Source of the DNA: Sabellastarte sp. h YS-2021
Taxonomy: Eukaryota > Annelida > Polychaeta > Sabellida > Sabellidae
Direction: 5' to 3'
DNA length: 64,000 nt
Assembly (NCBI GenBank): GCA_964017235.1
Contig: OZ024927.1
Coordinates: forward strand, 22,525,160-22,589,159
The notes below the pieces were generated by a model, which was given only the letters and a program-made list of their open reading frames with translations, did no database searches and was not told the DNA's origin. The translations under genes and the position numbers were made by a program. Below are positions 1 to 11,172 of this stretch, in pieces. The stretch's first letter is position 1; every line of letters starts with the position of its first letter.

Positions 1-3000
1 TGCTTCTTTTAAGTATTTTGGAAGTGTTACTTATACAAATACTGTGTTGTTTATAATGGCCATCATACTTGTTTATGCAATGGTAGTAATTTACATGTTA
101 CTCCATTCCAGAATCTATGACAACAAACCTGTTGCAAACCTAAAACTTTTATTGACACTATGAACAGGTATATATTAGCCATAGAAAATATCTCTGTAGA
201 ATGCACAATCAAATCCTTGGCCACGAGAACATGATATTCAGCTTTAACAGGAAAGCACAATAAAAACTGTCAAAACTGAATGAAAATTATTGTTACCTGG
301 GGCTAAAATACACACCTTTATGAAAACTCAAAATGCTTTTTCAATGCAACGATTTGGGTGATTTTATATGCCTTTCAGTACATGTGTGTATATTCAAGCA
401 TTATTAAAAAGTATATATATATATCGGTGTATATATCTTAAAATGAACATTCAAATGAGAATTTGTTCCTTCTAAAGTGTTGTAACATAGATGAGGTATA
501 AAATACATGTGTGGGTATTTCATTTATATTAAAGTATAAATCTACTGTAGTTAATTGTTTGATCACAGCATTTTTCAGTTTACTTTTGGTCTTGCCTGCC
601 CACCATTTGGGCTCTTAATAAGAAAATCCCTTGCACTGTGTGACCTTAATCAGAACACTGTTTCCCCTTGAGGGCAGTGAGACAAGACTAGTGTTTTAAT
701 AATTCTACCTCGCTCAGTTGTCATTAACACCGTTAAGGATTAATGTATACTTTGCAACTCCAATTGACATTTTAAATATGATAAAAGCTTCATTTTCAAA
801 TGAAAAATTTTCCTTTATTATTTATTTATGTTTGATATTTCTACAGAAGTAATATTTTGCTCCTTGTGTGGCTTTTTCTAATGTAAGGAAAAGTACTAAA
901 TCCATTAGGAGTATGGTGTGAATTGCCAAACAGCACCAAGTCTGTCAGGCAATTTAAAAATATCTTCCGACTCATTTAATTATCTTTTAATGTGACACAA
1001 ATGACACTAAGTTTTATAAAGTTCTCTGTTTATAAGAATGAGCACTTATGTGCATTGATGACTTATGTACCTTGTTAGAATAAATATGTAATTTTAGATT
1101 TGAGTAAATGAGCTTTACATGTAAATTCGTGAAAAGTATAGAATTTTGGGAAAATGCACCTTTCTAATAATAACTCTTTTTGCCATGTAAATTGAGAAAA
1201 GTCCATTTTATGTAAAACCTTTATACCCTGCAATATGTGCAGAGTATCAACATACCTTTCTTCAGAATGCTTTGAGCTACGTGAATTTGAATGTGATATA
1301 TTTACCTAAATATTTATCAAAGAGACCAAAGTTTCAGAATATGAAAAAATATCATCTTTGCAAGTTCTGCACCTGTTTACAAATATCTGTTTATTAAAAC
1401 TAATATCTGGAAATAATTAAAATTAATTTAAGAGAGCATATACCACATTAGATGAAAAGGGGGATATATGAATTTGTTTGAGCCAGTTTTTGTGCAACAT
1501 ACCAAATTTACTTAATATAAACAGCTAAACAAAGAAACAAAGCAAAAAGTATAATATTGCTAAGAGTAGAATATGACAATGTATCAGACTTAGTTGGGTG
1601 ATGAATACATAACAGATGGTACCAGATTGTGTGTTCAATGCAAAAGAGACACAGATTTGAGGTTTATTCTTAAATCACCCAAAGTACTCTCTATAATTTT
1701 CCTATCATCCCTTCATATGCCAGAATGATACCCTATTCATTGATAAATCTAAGCTATTCAGTAATACCATCAAAAAATGCAAATCAGGTTAAAGCATGAG
1801 GTAAAATCAATAAATTATACTTTTGGGTTTAAAACCTCAAGTGGATGGAAAGAATGTGTGATGAATCAAAACAATACCAGAGTAGCAAGGGTGATGTAAC
1901 TAGCCCATGCTATAAATCATCATAATGTGTACACTTCTGCGAATATTGACCAAATTGGACAATACTTAGCATTGTTAGTGGATCTCGGGATACAAATACT
2001 TCTTATAATTACTTTATATTAGCCACATTATTTTAATCATTTGGATCACAAATGAATGTTCATTTTAATGATAGCCCATCCAATTGAAATGTATTTTATA
2101 AGGCTCGGGATTTTTGCTTGTTACATCAAAATTCAGTGCAAATTGTTGAAGACATATTTACCAAAGAAATGCAAAAATTTAAGTCTGAAATGTATGGGGT
2201 ATAATTGTAGCACCAGTGAATATTAAAACTTCAATTTTAACTTGAGATTTCTCCATCTTCTCATCATAGATTTTAAGGCAACATAAATCAGCAGAAACTC
2301 TGTAAAATACCATTCAAATTATCCATGATAAGGGACTGGGAATATAAAAATATCACCAGTCTGTATATCCTGGTATTTAACAAAAAGAAACACCATAAAC
2401 GAAGTCAAAGAGAGCATTAGAATTGGCAATTATTATCAGGTGTTGGTGGTCGACCATACGGAACCACCCACTACATAAGCCCCTTGGATGTTTTATACTT
2501 TGTAAATATGTTTGATTAATCAGTTTTTGGTGTTAAAACAGCTATTAAGTACTTTTATACTTTATTAAGATATTTTATTGATGCCTCCACTCTAACAAAA
2601 TAAGTAACTGAAATAGATGCTAAAGTTAATTCAGTACTGCGTTTATATACTTGTCCATGTTAAGCTACTCTTGTACAAAAACTTGGTTTCGCCATTTCTT
2701 TATACATTTGCATAACTTTTTGCAGACAAAATTGATGTAGAACAAATAAAATAGGCTTTATGTACATCAACAAACAAACCTCTTGGACTTGATAAGTATT
2801 GTTAACTTTGACATGTGAGAAATTCTAAAAAATCACAAAGACCTTTTGTGTGGTATGAATAGAGTAAAAATATGTTGTGTTGTATGTATTTGAATAGGTA
2901 AGGTTATGGGTAGACTAACTCTCAAGTCTCGCCTTTTATAATATAAACAATAATATCCTGATGTCCTGAATATTATTTTGTTTATGGTTATTTATAGCCT

Positions 3001-3062
3001 TTCTTGAAGCTCGAGTTTCTTGATAATTTTGAAGAAAAATGTCAGTTTGTGCAACATACTCT
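1..3062. other. AT-rich noncoding sequence
   Basis: No convincing exon, RNA gene or repeat with recognisable ends is visible on either strand. Open frames are short and lack codon-like composition. It could be intron or intergenic DNA; the sequence does not decide. Confidence 0.5.
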
Positions 3063-3087
3063 TATATATATATATATATATATATAT
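3063..3087. repeat. (TA)n microsatellite
   Basis: About twelve uninterrupted TA dinucleotides. This is a simple repeat with no coding implication. Confidence 0.95.
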
Positions 3088-3549
3088 TAGCTTTAACATC
3101 AAAATATTACTAACACTATATGTAAACTTATATAACTCCCCCATATACCAGTACTTTATGAATACCACAATTTTGTGTGCATCATTGAGAGGGATTTTGG
3201 TTCAAATTTGAATCGTAGGCAAGGCTAGGGTGTTGTAATTATTAAGCATTTTTACTTGTCTCAGATGTTGAAATATTTGATTCAGTCTCTGAGAACCACA
3301 CTTGTTGATGCATGTTCGAGATAATGTAAAATAATATATGCAAAATAATGCAAATTATGTACATATATGCTTAAATCTCAAAGTCGTGTAGTTACACTGA
3401 TTCCATTTCTATATGCAGAAGAGATTCCAGCTGAATTTTGACTATAATCTGAGATTGTTTTTTTCTCATGTGAGTATTTCCTTTATTTGAGACTCAGTAA
3501 ACTAGTCATAGTTAAGGCAAAACAAAATACCCGGTATTCCTATCAATCA

Positions 3550-3660
3550 AAACCTACAAGGTTATCATGATAGAAAATATCATAACAGTAGATCTACGCA
3601 ACACTATATTTCCATTAATTGTGATGTCATAATTTAGAGAAAAATACCTTTGAAAATTCC
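3550..3660 (-). repeat. Dispersed ~107-bp repeat, copy 1
   Basis: This segment is near-identical, in reverse complement, to the block at about 34565-34671 inside a SINE. Shared blocks include ACAAGGTTATCATGATAG and TACCTTTGAAAATTCC near the two edges. Two copies about 31 kb apart, one of them inside another element, indicate a small mobile or mobilised repeat. No terminal inverted repeats or reading frame are evident, so the family is unknown. Confidence 0.75.
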
Positions 3661-3964
3661 TATAGCCAGATCCGGCTCACCACCAAAATACATTAATCTG
3701 TTCCTTATGGTTGTGTCATTGTGACATTTTCTGAAAGAAATTATCAAAATGAATCCATAAATTTGGAGTTATTTTGTGAACCACCAAACTGACGAACAGA
3801 CGAATGCATGTCCATGATTATATAACCTGGATGATGGAGGTAATGACATCAAAGCGTTAATCATTCTATCCTGAGTGCACGATGTACAGGCATAGCTCTG
3901 TTGACTGACAATTGCCCTGAAAGACAGAGGTTCATAGATGATCATTAATCAATGTCCCTATGAC

Positions 3965-4088
3965 CATATTCACAAAAGGGATCAGGATTAAGTTGAGCTA
4001 AAAATTAATTCAAGTTTAGAAAAAAAACAACTGTCAGCTTGAGCTGATTTTTTGGCTCAACTTGAGCTTGATCCCTTTTCTGAATACC
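3965..4088. mobile_element. Palindromic foldback MITE, ~124 bp, copy 1
   Basis: The two halves are inverted copies of each other. The left arm begins near TATTCACAAAAGGGATCA and includes AAGTTGAGCT. The right arm contains GGCTCAACTTGAGC and ends near TTTCTGAATACC. A second copy lies at 52343-52467, which supports a nonautonomous DNA element that folds almost end to end. No clear target-site duplication is visible. The terminal motif (TATTCACAAAA) resembles that of the larger element at 16861-17563. Confidence 0.75.
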
Positions 4089-5095
4089 AACCTTGTTGTT
4101 GTCCAGCCTATCATTTGTAGCTGGATGCAAGGTCAGAGACTGGGGTCATTTTTTTTGCAAATGATGTGGTCCTCCAATTGTTGCCCCCTTGTTGAAGCAA
4201 ATCCGAATCTGGATTGCAGATTCAGACGTTTTCAGTATTTCAAATAGAAGTTGTTTTGTATTGGTTCATTTTTTATTGTCTTTCAGTGCATATAGACGCG
4301 TTATGTCACAGCTATTCCAACTACATTATTGGATCGAATTGTATCGTGTTGTGTCATTGGTGGTGCGTGTGGCCCTTTAGTCACTGAAAATCTGAATGAT
4401 AAAATCTGTCATTTAGCATGAAACCCGGTGTAAAACTGGATAACGACTCCTAACTTGTACTATGTTGCATCGCTGATGCAAATGTACTCATCAGAAGGCA
4501 ACACATTGATCCTGATTAGGACACAGACAGAAAACAATAGAACAAACCGATTTACAAAGGGAGTGTAGAATTGATGCAAAACATTTGCATTCAGGGCACA
4601 CTCCTGGCTGCCTGAGGAATAGGTACCCAACACATTGCCCTTGGATATAGCTTCACCAATGCTTAACCTTGAGCATGTTTATGTCTTATCAGTAATACCC
4701 AATACTTTGGTTTTTTTTTTCCCAAACAGATCCTCTCTACATTTATATTACAGCATGCTATCAAAATACCACTTACATGTTTCGACAAACCGACAGACAG
4801 ATAAATAAGTACTTGGCTGAGTGGTGAAATCTTGCCGCAATCCATCAGTGTATATGTTAAAATAACCTCCTAGCACAGTCTAAATTGAACCGATGGGGCC
4901 CAAATTTGGCCATGCTCTATTGGCCATTGAAAATGTTTTAAAAAATAGAATCATAGGTGAAAACTGTGACCTAAAATGTGCCAACAAACAAACCGACTGA
5001 CCAACGTACTTTAAAATCACAAGATTTCAAAGACACAAATGAATGTGATTAAAATATCCTTGCCCCTCTCTATTGGGGAGGTGCGAGGAGTGACC
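4089..5095. other. No gene seen; noncoding sequence
   Basis: No supported exon. Around 4870-5010 the sequence resembles a degraded member of the dispersed family rich in CAAACAAACCGACTGACC-type tracts seen elsewhere in the window, but it is too weak to delimit. Confidence 0.4.
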
Positions 5096-5225
5096 AAGTA
5101 GTTAACAAAGCTTGATAGATAATTCACCAGCTCTTAACACTTGTGGACCTGGGTTCAAATCCAAGTCAATAAAATATGTGCGATTCACTAAGGATCTGTC
5201 CCGATATAATGTAATCTGTTTAAAG
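5095..5225 (+). repeat. Degraded tRNA-derived SINE relic
   Basis: A B-box-like GGGTTCAAATCC lies downstream of a degenerate A-box-like region near 5100. It is followed by GGATCTGTCCCGATATAAT, a segment resembling ones at about 49540 and 51940. The layout suggests an old tRNA-headed SINE different from the main SINE family here. No target-site duplication is seen. Confidence 0.45.
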
Positions 5226-5369
5226 AGATGAAAACCCAAGCTTCAGTTAAACCTTAGTACAGACTAAGAGAGGACCGACCTCCGCCAAAGTAAATAGTAA
5301 TAATCCTTAAATGGGAAAATCCATTTTAATTTTGTATCCACATGATAATCCAGAGCAGTAATCTCAAAA

Positions 5370-5510
5370 ACTTTAATGGGATCTAAGTTGGACCAAGATA
5401 CATCTTCTCATTTTGTCATAAAGATCCAACCACAAGTATTTGCATAATCCTGCTAACAAACAGACAAAGGGTCATGAATCTAATACCTCTGCCACTGAGC
5501 TAATAAAGCT
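5370..5510 (-). repeat. Dispersed repeat (CTGTTTG-rich family), copy
   Basis: Homologous to 59850-60000: both share AATGGGATCTAAGTT, then a TATTTNCNTAATCCT block and ACAGACAAA. On the other strand this reads as the CTGTTTGT...ACT-ACTGG-AGATCTTC pattern also seen near 23150-23370 and, more weakly, at 14160, 16490 and 56820. The family's ends and class are not resolved. Confidence 0.55.
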
Positions 5511-5892
5511 AGAAAAATCAACTATTTATTCTTATATAAAAACACAATCTACTCTATCCGTTGAAATTTTCACTAGACATTAATTTTCGTGAGGTTTTTA
5601 CTAGCTGAAATTACTACTTATACAGTAAGTAGTATGTGGAAATACATGAACCGCTAACTAGTATGGACATCGCTGATTATTAGACAATCGTCAGTTGGCA
5701 TTTAACGAGCACAAGTCGACACAATTCAAGTCAATAAGAAATAATTTTAATTTTGAAGAATTCGTTAAGTTTTATCAGATTGGACGATATCATCAGCATA
5801 TTGTATACACCTCTAATTAAAATTACTTTATCTCTTTCATTTCCAAACTGATTTTGGCCACTTTCCCTTTTTTAGTCTGAAGGGGCTCTTAC

Positions 5893-6014
5893 CTGTGTAT
5901 ATCACATTGGAACACACTGGATGAATGTGAATCATTGTGCCGTCGATGAAACAAAAATCGACATCCACTGGAGTTGAATGAGAGAAGCTATATGGATTTG
6001 TATTTGTTGTGCAA
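5893..6014 (-). CDS. Candidate internal exon, unknown protein
   Basis: On the minus strand a 122-bp open segment is preceded by an acceptor-like AATATGTGCAG and followed by a strong donor, ACACAG/GTAAGA. The frame encodes about 40 residues, including VDFCFIDGTMIHIHPVC, with no stop. The donor is near-consensus, but the polypyrimidine tract is poor and no neighbouring exon was found. It is not recognised as a known family. It may be a real exon of a minus-strand gene or a chance open segment. Confidence 0.3.
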
Positions 6015-6277
6015 CTGCACATATTAGGTATTTTTAACTCACAAATGGATTGTACAATGGATAGTTCTTTGATGCTCCCGAGGCAAAATCCACTTGTAAT
6101 GAATACTGTACTGGAAGGTACTTTTATACTCAGAATTATTCATGCAATATAGGGTTTTTGGAGGAAATAGATGTGTTGATTTGGAAGTTGCTGCAGAAGT
6201 TTTTACATACTTGTTTTTTGCATGTTTTTACATACTTTATTTGTTATGGTAAAACTTGTATAAAATAAACATATGTT

Positions 6278-6357
6278 ACATTGTGTAACATTTTCCAAGC
6301 CCAGTACGGGACCCATATGTGACAAAATTTTACAAAAAGCTCCAGTGTGTTTTATGT
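6278..6357 (+). repeat. Local direct repeat, copy 1 (of 6661-6742)
   Basis: About 80 bp beginning ACATTGTG and containing TTTTCCAAGCCCAGT and TATGTGACAAAATTTTA recurs about 385 bp downstream. The pair ends just left of the C tract that precedes the YR retrotransposon. It may be a duplicated relic of another element or a local duplication. Confidence 0.8.
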
Positions 6358-6660
6358 CAACCCAATCCTTTGGTCAGTAAGTGACTTTGGAAAGTAGGAA
6401 ATAAACACACATTTGCATCTGGAGCGTTTATAACATATCCATCACTGTTATTTTTAAGTACGCCTTAAGCTGACCTTAACCTCGTGATTTTGTTAGCCAA
6501 GTTAAGGCTACCTCAAGTTGTACTTTGGTTAGTTAGTTAAAAATACTTCTACCTAAAACTACCTTTAGTACTACACTGCTAATGGCAAGGTTATGGAAAT
6601 GCATAATGTGTGAAAGTCCAAATGCCAAGAATAGGGACTATGGTACGGGTTGAATATAGT

Positions 6661-6742
6661 ACATTGTAGGTTACATTTTCCAAGCCCAGTGTTTGGCCTA
6701 TATGTGACAAAATTTTATAAAATCTCTAGAGTGTTTTATGTG
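6661..6742 (+). repeat. Local direct repeat, copy 2 (of 6278-6357)
   Basis: Second copy of the 80-bp direct repeat. It runs directly into the poly-C tract, so its right end coincides with the apparent left limit of sequence associated with the YR retrotransposon. Confidence 0.8.
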
Positions 6743-6766
6743 CCCCCCCCCCCCCCCCCCCCCCCC
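6743..6766. repeat. Poly-C tract (24 C)
   Basis: Twenty-four consecutive C residues interrupt otherwise AT-rich sequence immediately before the 5' leader of the YR retrotransposon. The exact length may be affected by sequencing or assembly error. Confidence 0.95.
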
Positions 6767-7212
6767 GCCACTCCACCTGAAAAATTAAGGGATGGGTTTT
6801 TATCCGATGAAGTTTAAACAGGGGTCTTGCAACAGGCAATGGGGGAAGGGGTTAAATGTAAGGTTCCAGAACTCATTTCAAAAACCTCTTAAGTTCAGCT
6901 GCAGAATGGGACCCATTTTTACTTTTACTTATATTTCTGACAATCTTCCAATATGGAAAGCACGGCCTGGTAGGGGCCTGCTGTGGCAGTTTTTGCCTCC
7001 CACCTTAAACCTAAATCTTTGCTACTACCTTAAATAGCAATATATCCAACCCCTATTGGAATAATCTCCACCCCAATCGATGTTTACTAGCATTTGGCGC
7101 CAATACCCATTGTTATCACTTTGGTTTTAGAATTTGAACAAGCAACAACTGGATTTTAAAAAAAGAAATTTTATATTTATCTGTGATTACTTTTACACTG
7201 GTTACTATCACC

Positions 7213-8406
7213 ATGCCTAAGAGGAATAAGAAGGTTACTGATACTGGACATAAGAAAACCACTACTGGTAAAGCCAAGAACAGAAACTCGGCCACTGCAT
7301 CCACGGACATGGACCTCAATGGCTCATTTTTGACACCATCGGGTGGGACTATAGTAAGTACTGTTTCATCTCCTCCACCTCCTCCACCCAGTAGTGTCCC
7401 GACGGTAGAGAATGATGCAGTTCTGGCATATTTGCAAAGAATTGACGCCACAAACCAAGCTTTATTGAAGAGAGTGAATGACCTAGAGAGTCAGCGTGTC
7501 AATCCTACGACGGTACCGGCTACTAGGGCTACTCCAGAACAGGGGCCATCCATTGTACCAACAGTGTCACATCTTACACTGCCAGGCCAGCAGCCATCAT
7601 CCGCCAAAAGCCTAAGTCTACCCCAGGCCGCTTATTCTCAAGCTGCTACCCACAGTACTGGTGTGCCCGAACCTACAGCTCAGACAACACAGAACAGTCA
7701 TTTACACGACGCCGTCATTCCCAATGTCAATGCTATTCGCGCCAATCCCACCATATCACAGTCAGTGTCGCAAATCCTGTCATCATTAGAAGCTGGGTCC
7801 AGGGCTGAGGCGATTCAAGGTAAGCCCACACAGAAAAAATCTGGCAGATTTAACGCTACTGACCAAATCACTGCAGTACCTGAATTAAGGTGGCCCAATG
7901 AGGGCTTCCATGGGATTGGTGGTCGCAAACGTACTTTATACGACGATTTAACTATTCAAGAATGGGCTGTGGGACAGTTATCAAATGTATATCACATTCA
8001 AAATCCACTCCTGGTCAAGCAAGTACTGCTACAAGTGATCTTATCCCTCAGGGATGCTACATCCCTACCCTGGCAGGCGGTGCGGAGTGCATGGGGCAAT
8101 TCCATGCAGGAGGTCGAGCAAGGGTCGCTGCAGTGGTGGGATGCGATGCAATGGGCAATAAACAGACTCTCAACTTCTCAAATCGTGATGGCCAATGCCA
8201 CACAGGTCTCAGCCCAGCCTACTGCCCAAACTAAAAAAGTATGTAGATTCTACAATGAAGGTGTGTGTTCCCATGAAGGCAATCACGGCTTATTTAAGCA
8301 CATCTGTGCATTTTGTGCAAAGCAAGGGAGAAGTTATGTACACCCAGAGACTAAGTGCCAGATAAAGTTTAGAGGTGGGGATAAGAAACAAGATAACAGT
8401 AGATAG
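7213..8406 (+). CDS. Gag-like protein of YR retrotransposon (ORF1)
   Basis: The ATG at 7213 has a good context (CACCATGC) and gives 397 residues; the frame is open 30 bases further upstream without an ATG. The N-terminus is Lys/Arg-rich (MPKRNKK). A Ser/Thr/Pro-rich linker follows, with a short heptad-like stretch around residues 75-100. A helical, Trp-containing region lies at about residues 220-330, where YR-element Gag proteins carry their capsid-like part. A C-terminal Cys/His cluster (CRFYNEGVC...HICAFC...HPETKC) is likely a zinc-binding nucleic-acid motif. The inferred role is RNA packaging and particle formation. The frame ends at TAG 8404-8406, directly in frame with pol, and contains a strong splice-donor-like CAAG/GTAAGC at 7819/7820. 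Confidence 0.8.
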   Translation: MPKRNKKVTDTGHKKTTTGKAKNRNSATASTDMDLNGSFLTPSGGTIVSTVSSPPPPPPSSVPTVENDAVLAYLQRIDATNQALLKRVNDLESQRVNPTTVPATRATPEQGPSIVPTVSHLTLPGQQPSSAKSLSLPQAAYSQAATHSTGVPEPTAQTTQNSHLHDAVIPNVNAIRANPTISQSVSQILSSLEAGSRAEAIQGKPTQKKSGRFNATDQITAVPELRWPNEGFHGIGGRKRTLYDDLTIQEWAVGQLSNVYHIQNPLLVKQVLLQVILSLRDATSLPWQAVRSAWGNSMQEVEQGSLQWWDAMQWAINRLSTSQIVMANATQVSAQPTAQTKKVCRFYNEGVCSHEGNHGLFKHICAFCAKQGRSYVHPETKCQIKFRGGDKKQDNSR

Positions 8407-8442
8407 GATCATATTTCATCACCTGGAACAGTAGGGACTCTG

Positions 8443-11172
8443 ATGGGAAATCACACAGGGGAGGGGGGCGGGAACACTGATAATGCAAATATTAAAGTAT
8501 TTGATAATATATCTGTAAAAACGCATGTTGTACATAATCCTATGTTATTCTGTGCAGAACACAACCTACGTGATGACCTTGCTCTTACTGACCAGTACCT
8601 TTTTGCACTGAATCAGCTGTTTGTAGACTATGATACATTTGATAGCTCTGTCGCAGATAATACTAATTCATACTACACACATTGTGGCTTCAATGCTATG
8701 GAAGTCTTGAATCATGGTCAGTATCGGGGTTATCATGCTGGTTGTTTACCACAGAGTAACTCAACCATGAATGACTATGTTGCTAATTGTTACAACTTTT
8801 GTATTGATACTAACATTCACCATCAGTCGAATACAAGTTATACTGAGGTGTTAATGACCCCAGATGGGGGTGATATTGTATTTATGGCTTGTAAATGTCA
8901 TTTGCCGTGTACAGTGCATCAGGTTGATATGTCACTGGTTCATAATACTTCAGTACTATGTACCTTGGATTTCATTGTGCCTTTGGAGTATATCCATACT
9001 TATCAGGTGGTATTTATCCACGACCCCAGGGGCTTGAGCTCTGGGTTTTATTATATGTACCAAAAAAGTGCTGATATTTCTTGTCTTGGTAAATGTTATG
9101 ACGAGGACTTGGGTCCTTTTCAGGTTGTGGACAGTAAGATAGCTAAAGTCATGTTCTGTAATCAAACTGTCCAGGTTGAAGCAAATGTTAATTTAACACC
9201 GGATCAAATTTATGAGGTCTATAAAAAAGACATATGGTCACATGTTAACCATAATATGGGTTATACCCAGTACATAGAGAGTATTATTGACGAGTTATGT
9301 AGTTTTATGGACTTACAGGATCATATGTCTGATCCACAGGTAGTTGACGCACCATTTGACGCCACAGACATACCACCTGTCCCTTACTGCATTACTGCCT
9401 TGTTAGGTAATGATACTCCCAAACCATTACCAGTTGATCATGACGCGTATATTCCTTCTAAAACAGTGGGTTTTCTCAGCCATGACAACAGAAATTTTGA
9501 ATTTATAGGTCCTGATAGACCTCCAGTGTGCATCGACTCGGTAGACAAGTGCATTGACATTGCCAGTATAATTCGCGATACAGGCGTTCCCAACTATAGA
9601 ATGGCTCGTGTTCCTATTATATCAAACCTGAATGTAGAGGCTTGGGAGGAACTACTTACTGACTATCCAGATAAGCACTTAGTCCAATATATTAAATTCG
9701 GTTTTCCTCTCTCCATGAGTCGCCCCAACCTTCTCACAAACAGCAAAATAGTTAATCACTATTCTGCCATACAATACCCTGCCAAGGAACAGAGTTTTGG
9801 TACCATCTTGGGTCCTGCCTCCCATATTAACACCCCTCATTATCACTGCTCCCCCCTCCTCACCAGACCCAAGGATACTAATGACAGAAGGGTCATCTTG
9901 AACCTGTCTTACCCTAAGGGCCAGTCTGTAAATGACCATGTTGACAAGCTCAATTTTGATGGCAGGCAATTCACCTTGAAGTTTCCATCTGTGGACAACA
10001 TAGTAGAACGTATTTTACAGGTCACAGACCCACTAATCTTCAAAATAGATGTAGCCCGAGCCTTCAGGAACCTTAGGGTTGACCCTGTCGATGCCCTCAA
10101 ATTTGGCTTATCTTGGCATGACGCCCTGTACGTCAATGCAGGCGTCGCGTTCGGCTGGACGCACGGGTCCGCGGCGTTCCAGATGGTGGCCGACGCCATA
10201 TCTTACGTCATGGCGTCATCCGGATGCATCATAAACGCCTACATTGACGATTTCATCGTGGTGGCCCCTAGGTCTAAGGCCAAAGAGCAATTTGATCGGC
10301 TATCAGGCCTGTTGGACACCCTGGGTCTCCCAATGAACCCCTCCAAGAAAACCCCACCCTGTAAGGCTCTCACTTGTCTGGGTATTGTAGTCAACATCAC
10401 TGATGGTACTTTAAGCATTGCCCCAGACAAATTGCAAAGCATTCATGACATGTGTTGTCAGGTAGCCACTAAAAAATTTCTATCGAAGAAATCGTACCAA
10501 TCCCTGATAGGCAAGCTTATATATATCCACAAGTGTGTAGCCCCTGCCAGAAGCTTTATAAACAGGATCCTTTCACTCTTTAGAAGCAATACCCACAAAT
10601 CCAGGATACAACTAACCCCAGATTTCTTTAAAGACATACAATGGTTCCTGAAATTCCTCCCTGCCTTCAATGGCGTCACTTTTTTCAGGAAATCCCCTAT
10701 CCCAAAGCTGGAATCTCTACACCTTGACGCCTGCCTCTCTGGATTGGGAGCTATCTGGAACCATAGGGTCTACTCTACACCCATCATCCCCATCCCTAAC
10801 TTCACTCTGACCATTGTCCACCTGGAGATGTGGAACATTGTGATTGCTCTGCGCATGTGGGGTCATTTATGGCGTCATTCTAGCATAGAAATATTCTGTG
10901 ATAACCTTGCTGTTGTCCAGGTGATGAATACTCACAAAACAAAAGATCCTTTTCTTTCCATTTGTGACAGGAATGTCTGGCTGCTGGTTGCTTCCAATGA
11001 TATTTCTTTGCAGGTTCACCATGTTAGAGGTAGAGACAATGCTGAAGCTGACCTTCTTTCCAGGTTACATTCAGGTGCCACTGTCGATCCCGTGCTCCTG
11101 GCACACCTCAGCAGCTCCTGCACATGGGACAAAGTGCCTATTAACATGTTTGAGCTTGATTTTGAAATATAA
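8443..11172 (+). CDS. Reverse transcriptase-RNase H of YR retrotransposon (ORF2)
   Basis: 909 residues from the ATG at 8443. Residues 1 to about 370 are a Cys/His-containing N-terminal extension I cannot assign. RT follows: the RVILNL fingers motif near residue 482, FKIDVARAF (motif A, Asp about 536) and YIDD (motif C, residues 600-603). RNase H has all expected acidic residues: LHLDA (Asp about 762), LEMWN (Glu about 795), CDNLA (Asp about 820) and GRDNAEAD (Asp about 870). It would copy element RNA into DNA and degrade the template. It is in the same frame as gag, twelve codons past gag's TAG, so it may be made by readthrough or by reinitiation. It stops at TAA 11170-11172, overlapping the recombinase frame. 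Confidence 0.92.
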   Translation: MGNHTGEGGGNTDNANIKVFDNISVKTHVVHNPMLFCAEHNLRDDLALTDQYLFALNQLFVDYDTFDSSVADNTNSYYTHCGFNAMEVLNHGQYRGYHAGCLPQSNSTMNDYVANCYNFCIDTNIHHQSNTSYTEVLMTPDGGDIVFMACKCHLPCTVHQVDMSLVHNTSVLCTLDFIVPLEYIHTYQVVFIHDPRGLSSGFYYMYQKSADISCLGKCYDEDLGPFQVVDSKIAKVMFCNQTVQVEANVNLTPDQIYEVYKKDIWSHVNHNMGYTQYIESIIDELCSFMDLQDHMSDPQVVDAPFDATDIPPVPYCITALLGNDTPKPLPVDHDAYIPSKTVGFLSHDNRNFEFIGPDRPPVCIDSVDKCIDIASIIRDTGVPNYRMARVPIISNLNVEAWEELLTDYPDKHLVQYIKFGFPLSMSRPNLLTNSKIVNHYSAIQYPAKEQSFGTILGPASHINTPHYHCSPLLTRPKDTNDRRVILNLSYPKGQSVNDHVDKLNFDGRQFTLKFPSVDNIVERILQVTDPLIFKIDVARAFRNLRVDPVDALKFGLSWHDALYVNAGVAFGWTHGSAAFQMVADAISYVMASSGCIINAYIDDFIVVAPRSKAKEQFDRLSGLLDTLGLPMNPSKKTPPCKALTCLGIVVNITDGTLSIAPDKLQSIHDMCCQVATKKFLSKKSYQSLIGKLIYIHKCVAPARSFINRILSLFRSNTHKSRIQLTPDFFKDIQWFLKFLPAFNGVTFFRKSPIPKLESLHLDACLSGLGAIWNHRVYSTPIIPIPNFTLTIVHLEMWNIVIALRMWGHLWRHSSIEIFCDNLAVVQVMNTHKTKDPFLSICDRNVWLLVASNDISLQVHHVRGRDNAEADLLSRLHSGATVDPVLLAHLSSSCTWDKVPINMFELDFEI

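Noticed and set aside
3419..3469. Possible 51-bp plus-strand exon (ATATGCAG/AAG...CAT/GTGAGT)
   Set aside because: Splice-like on both sides and open, but very short, AT-rich and with no partner exon; chance occurrence is likely in 64 kb.
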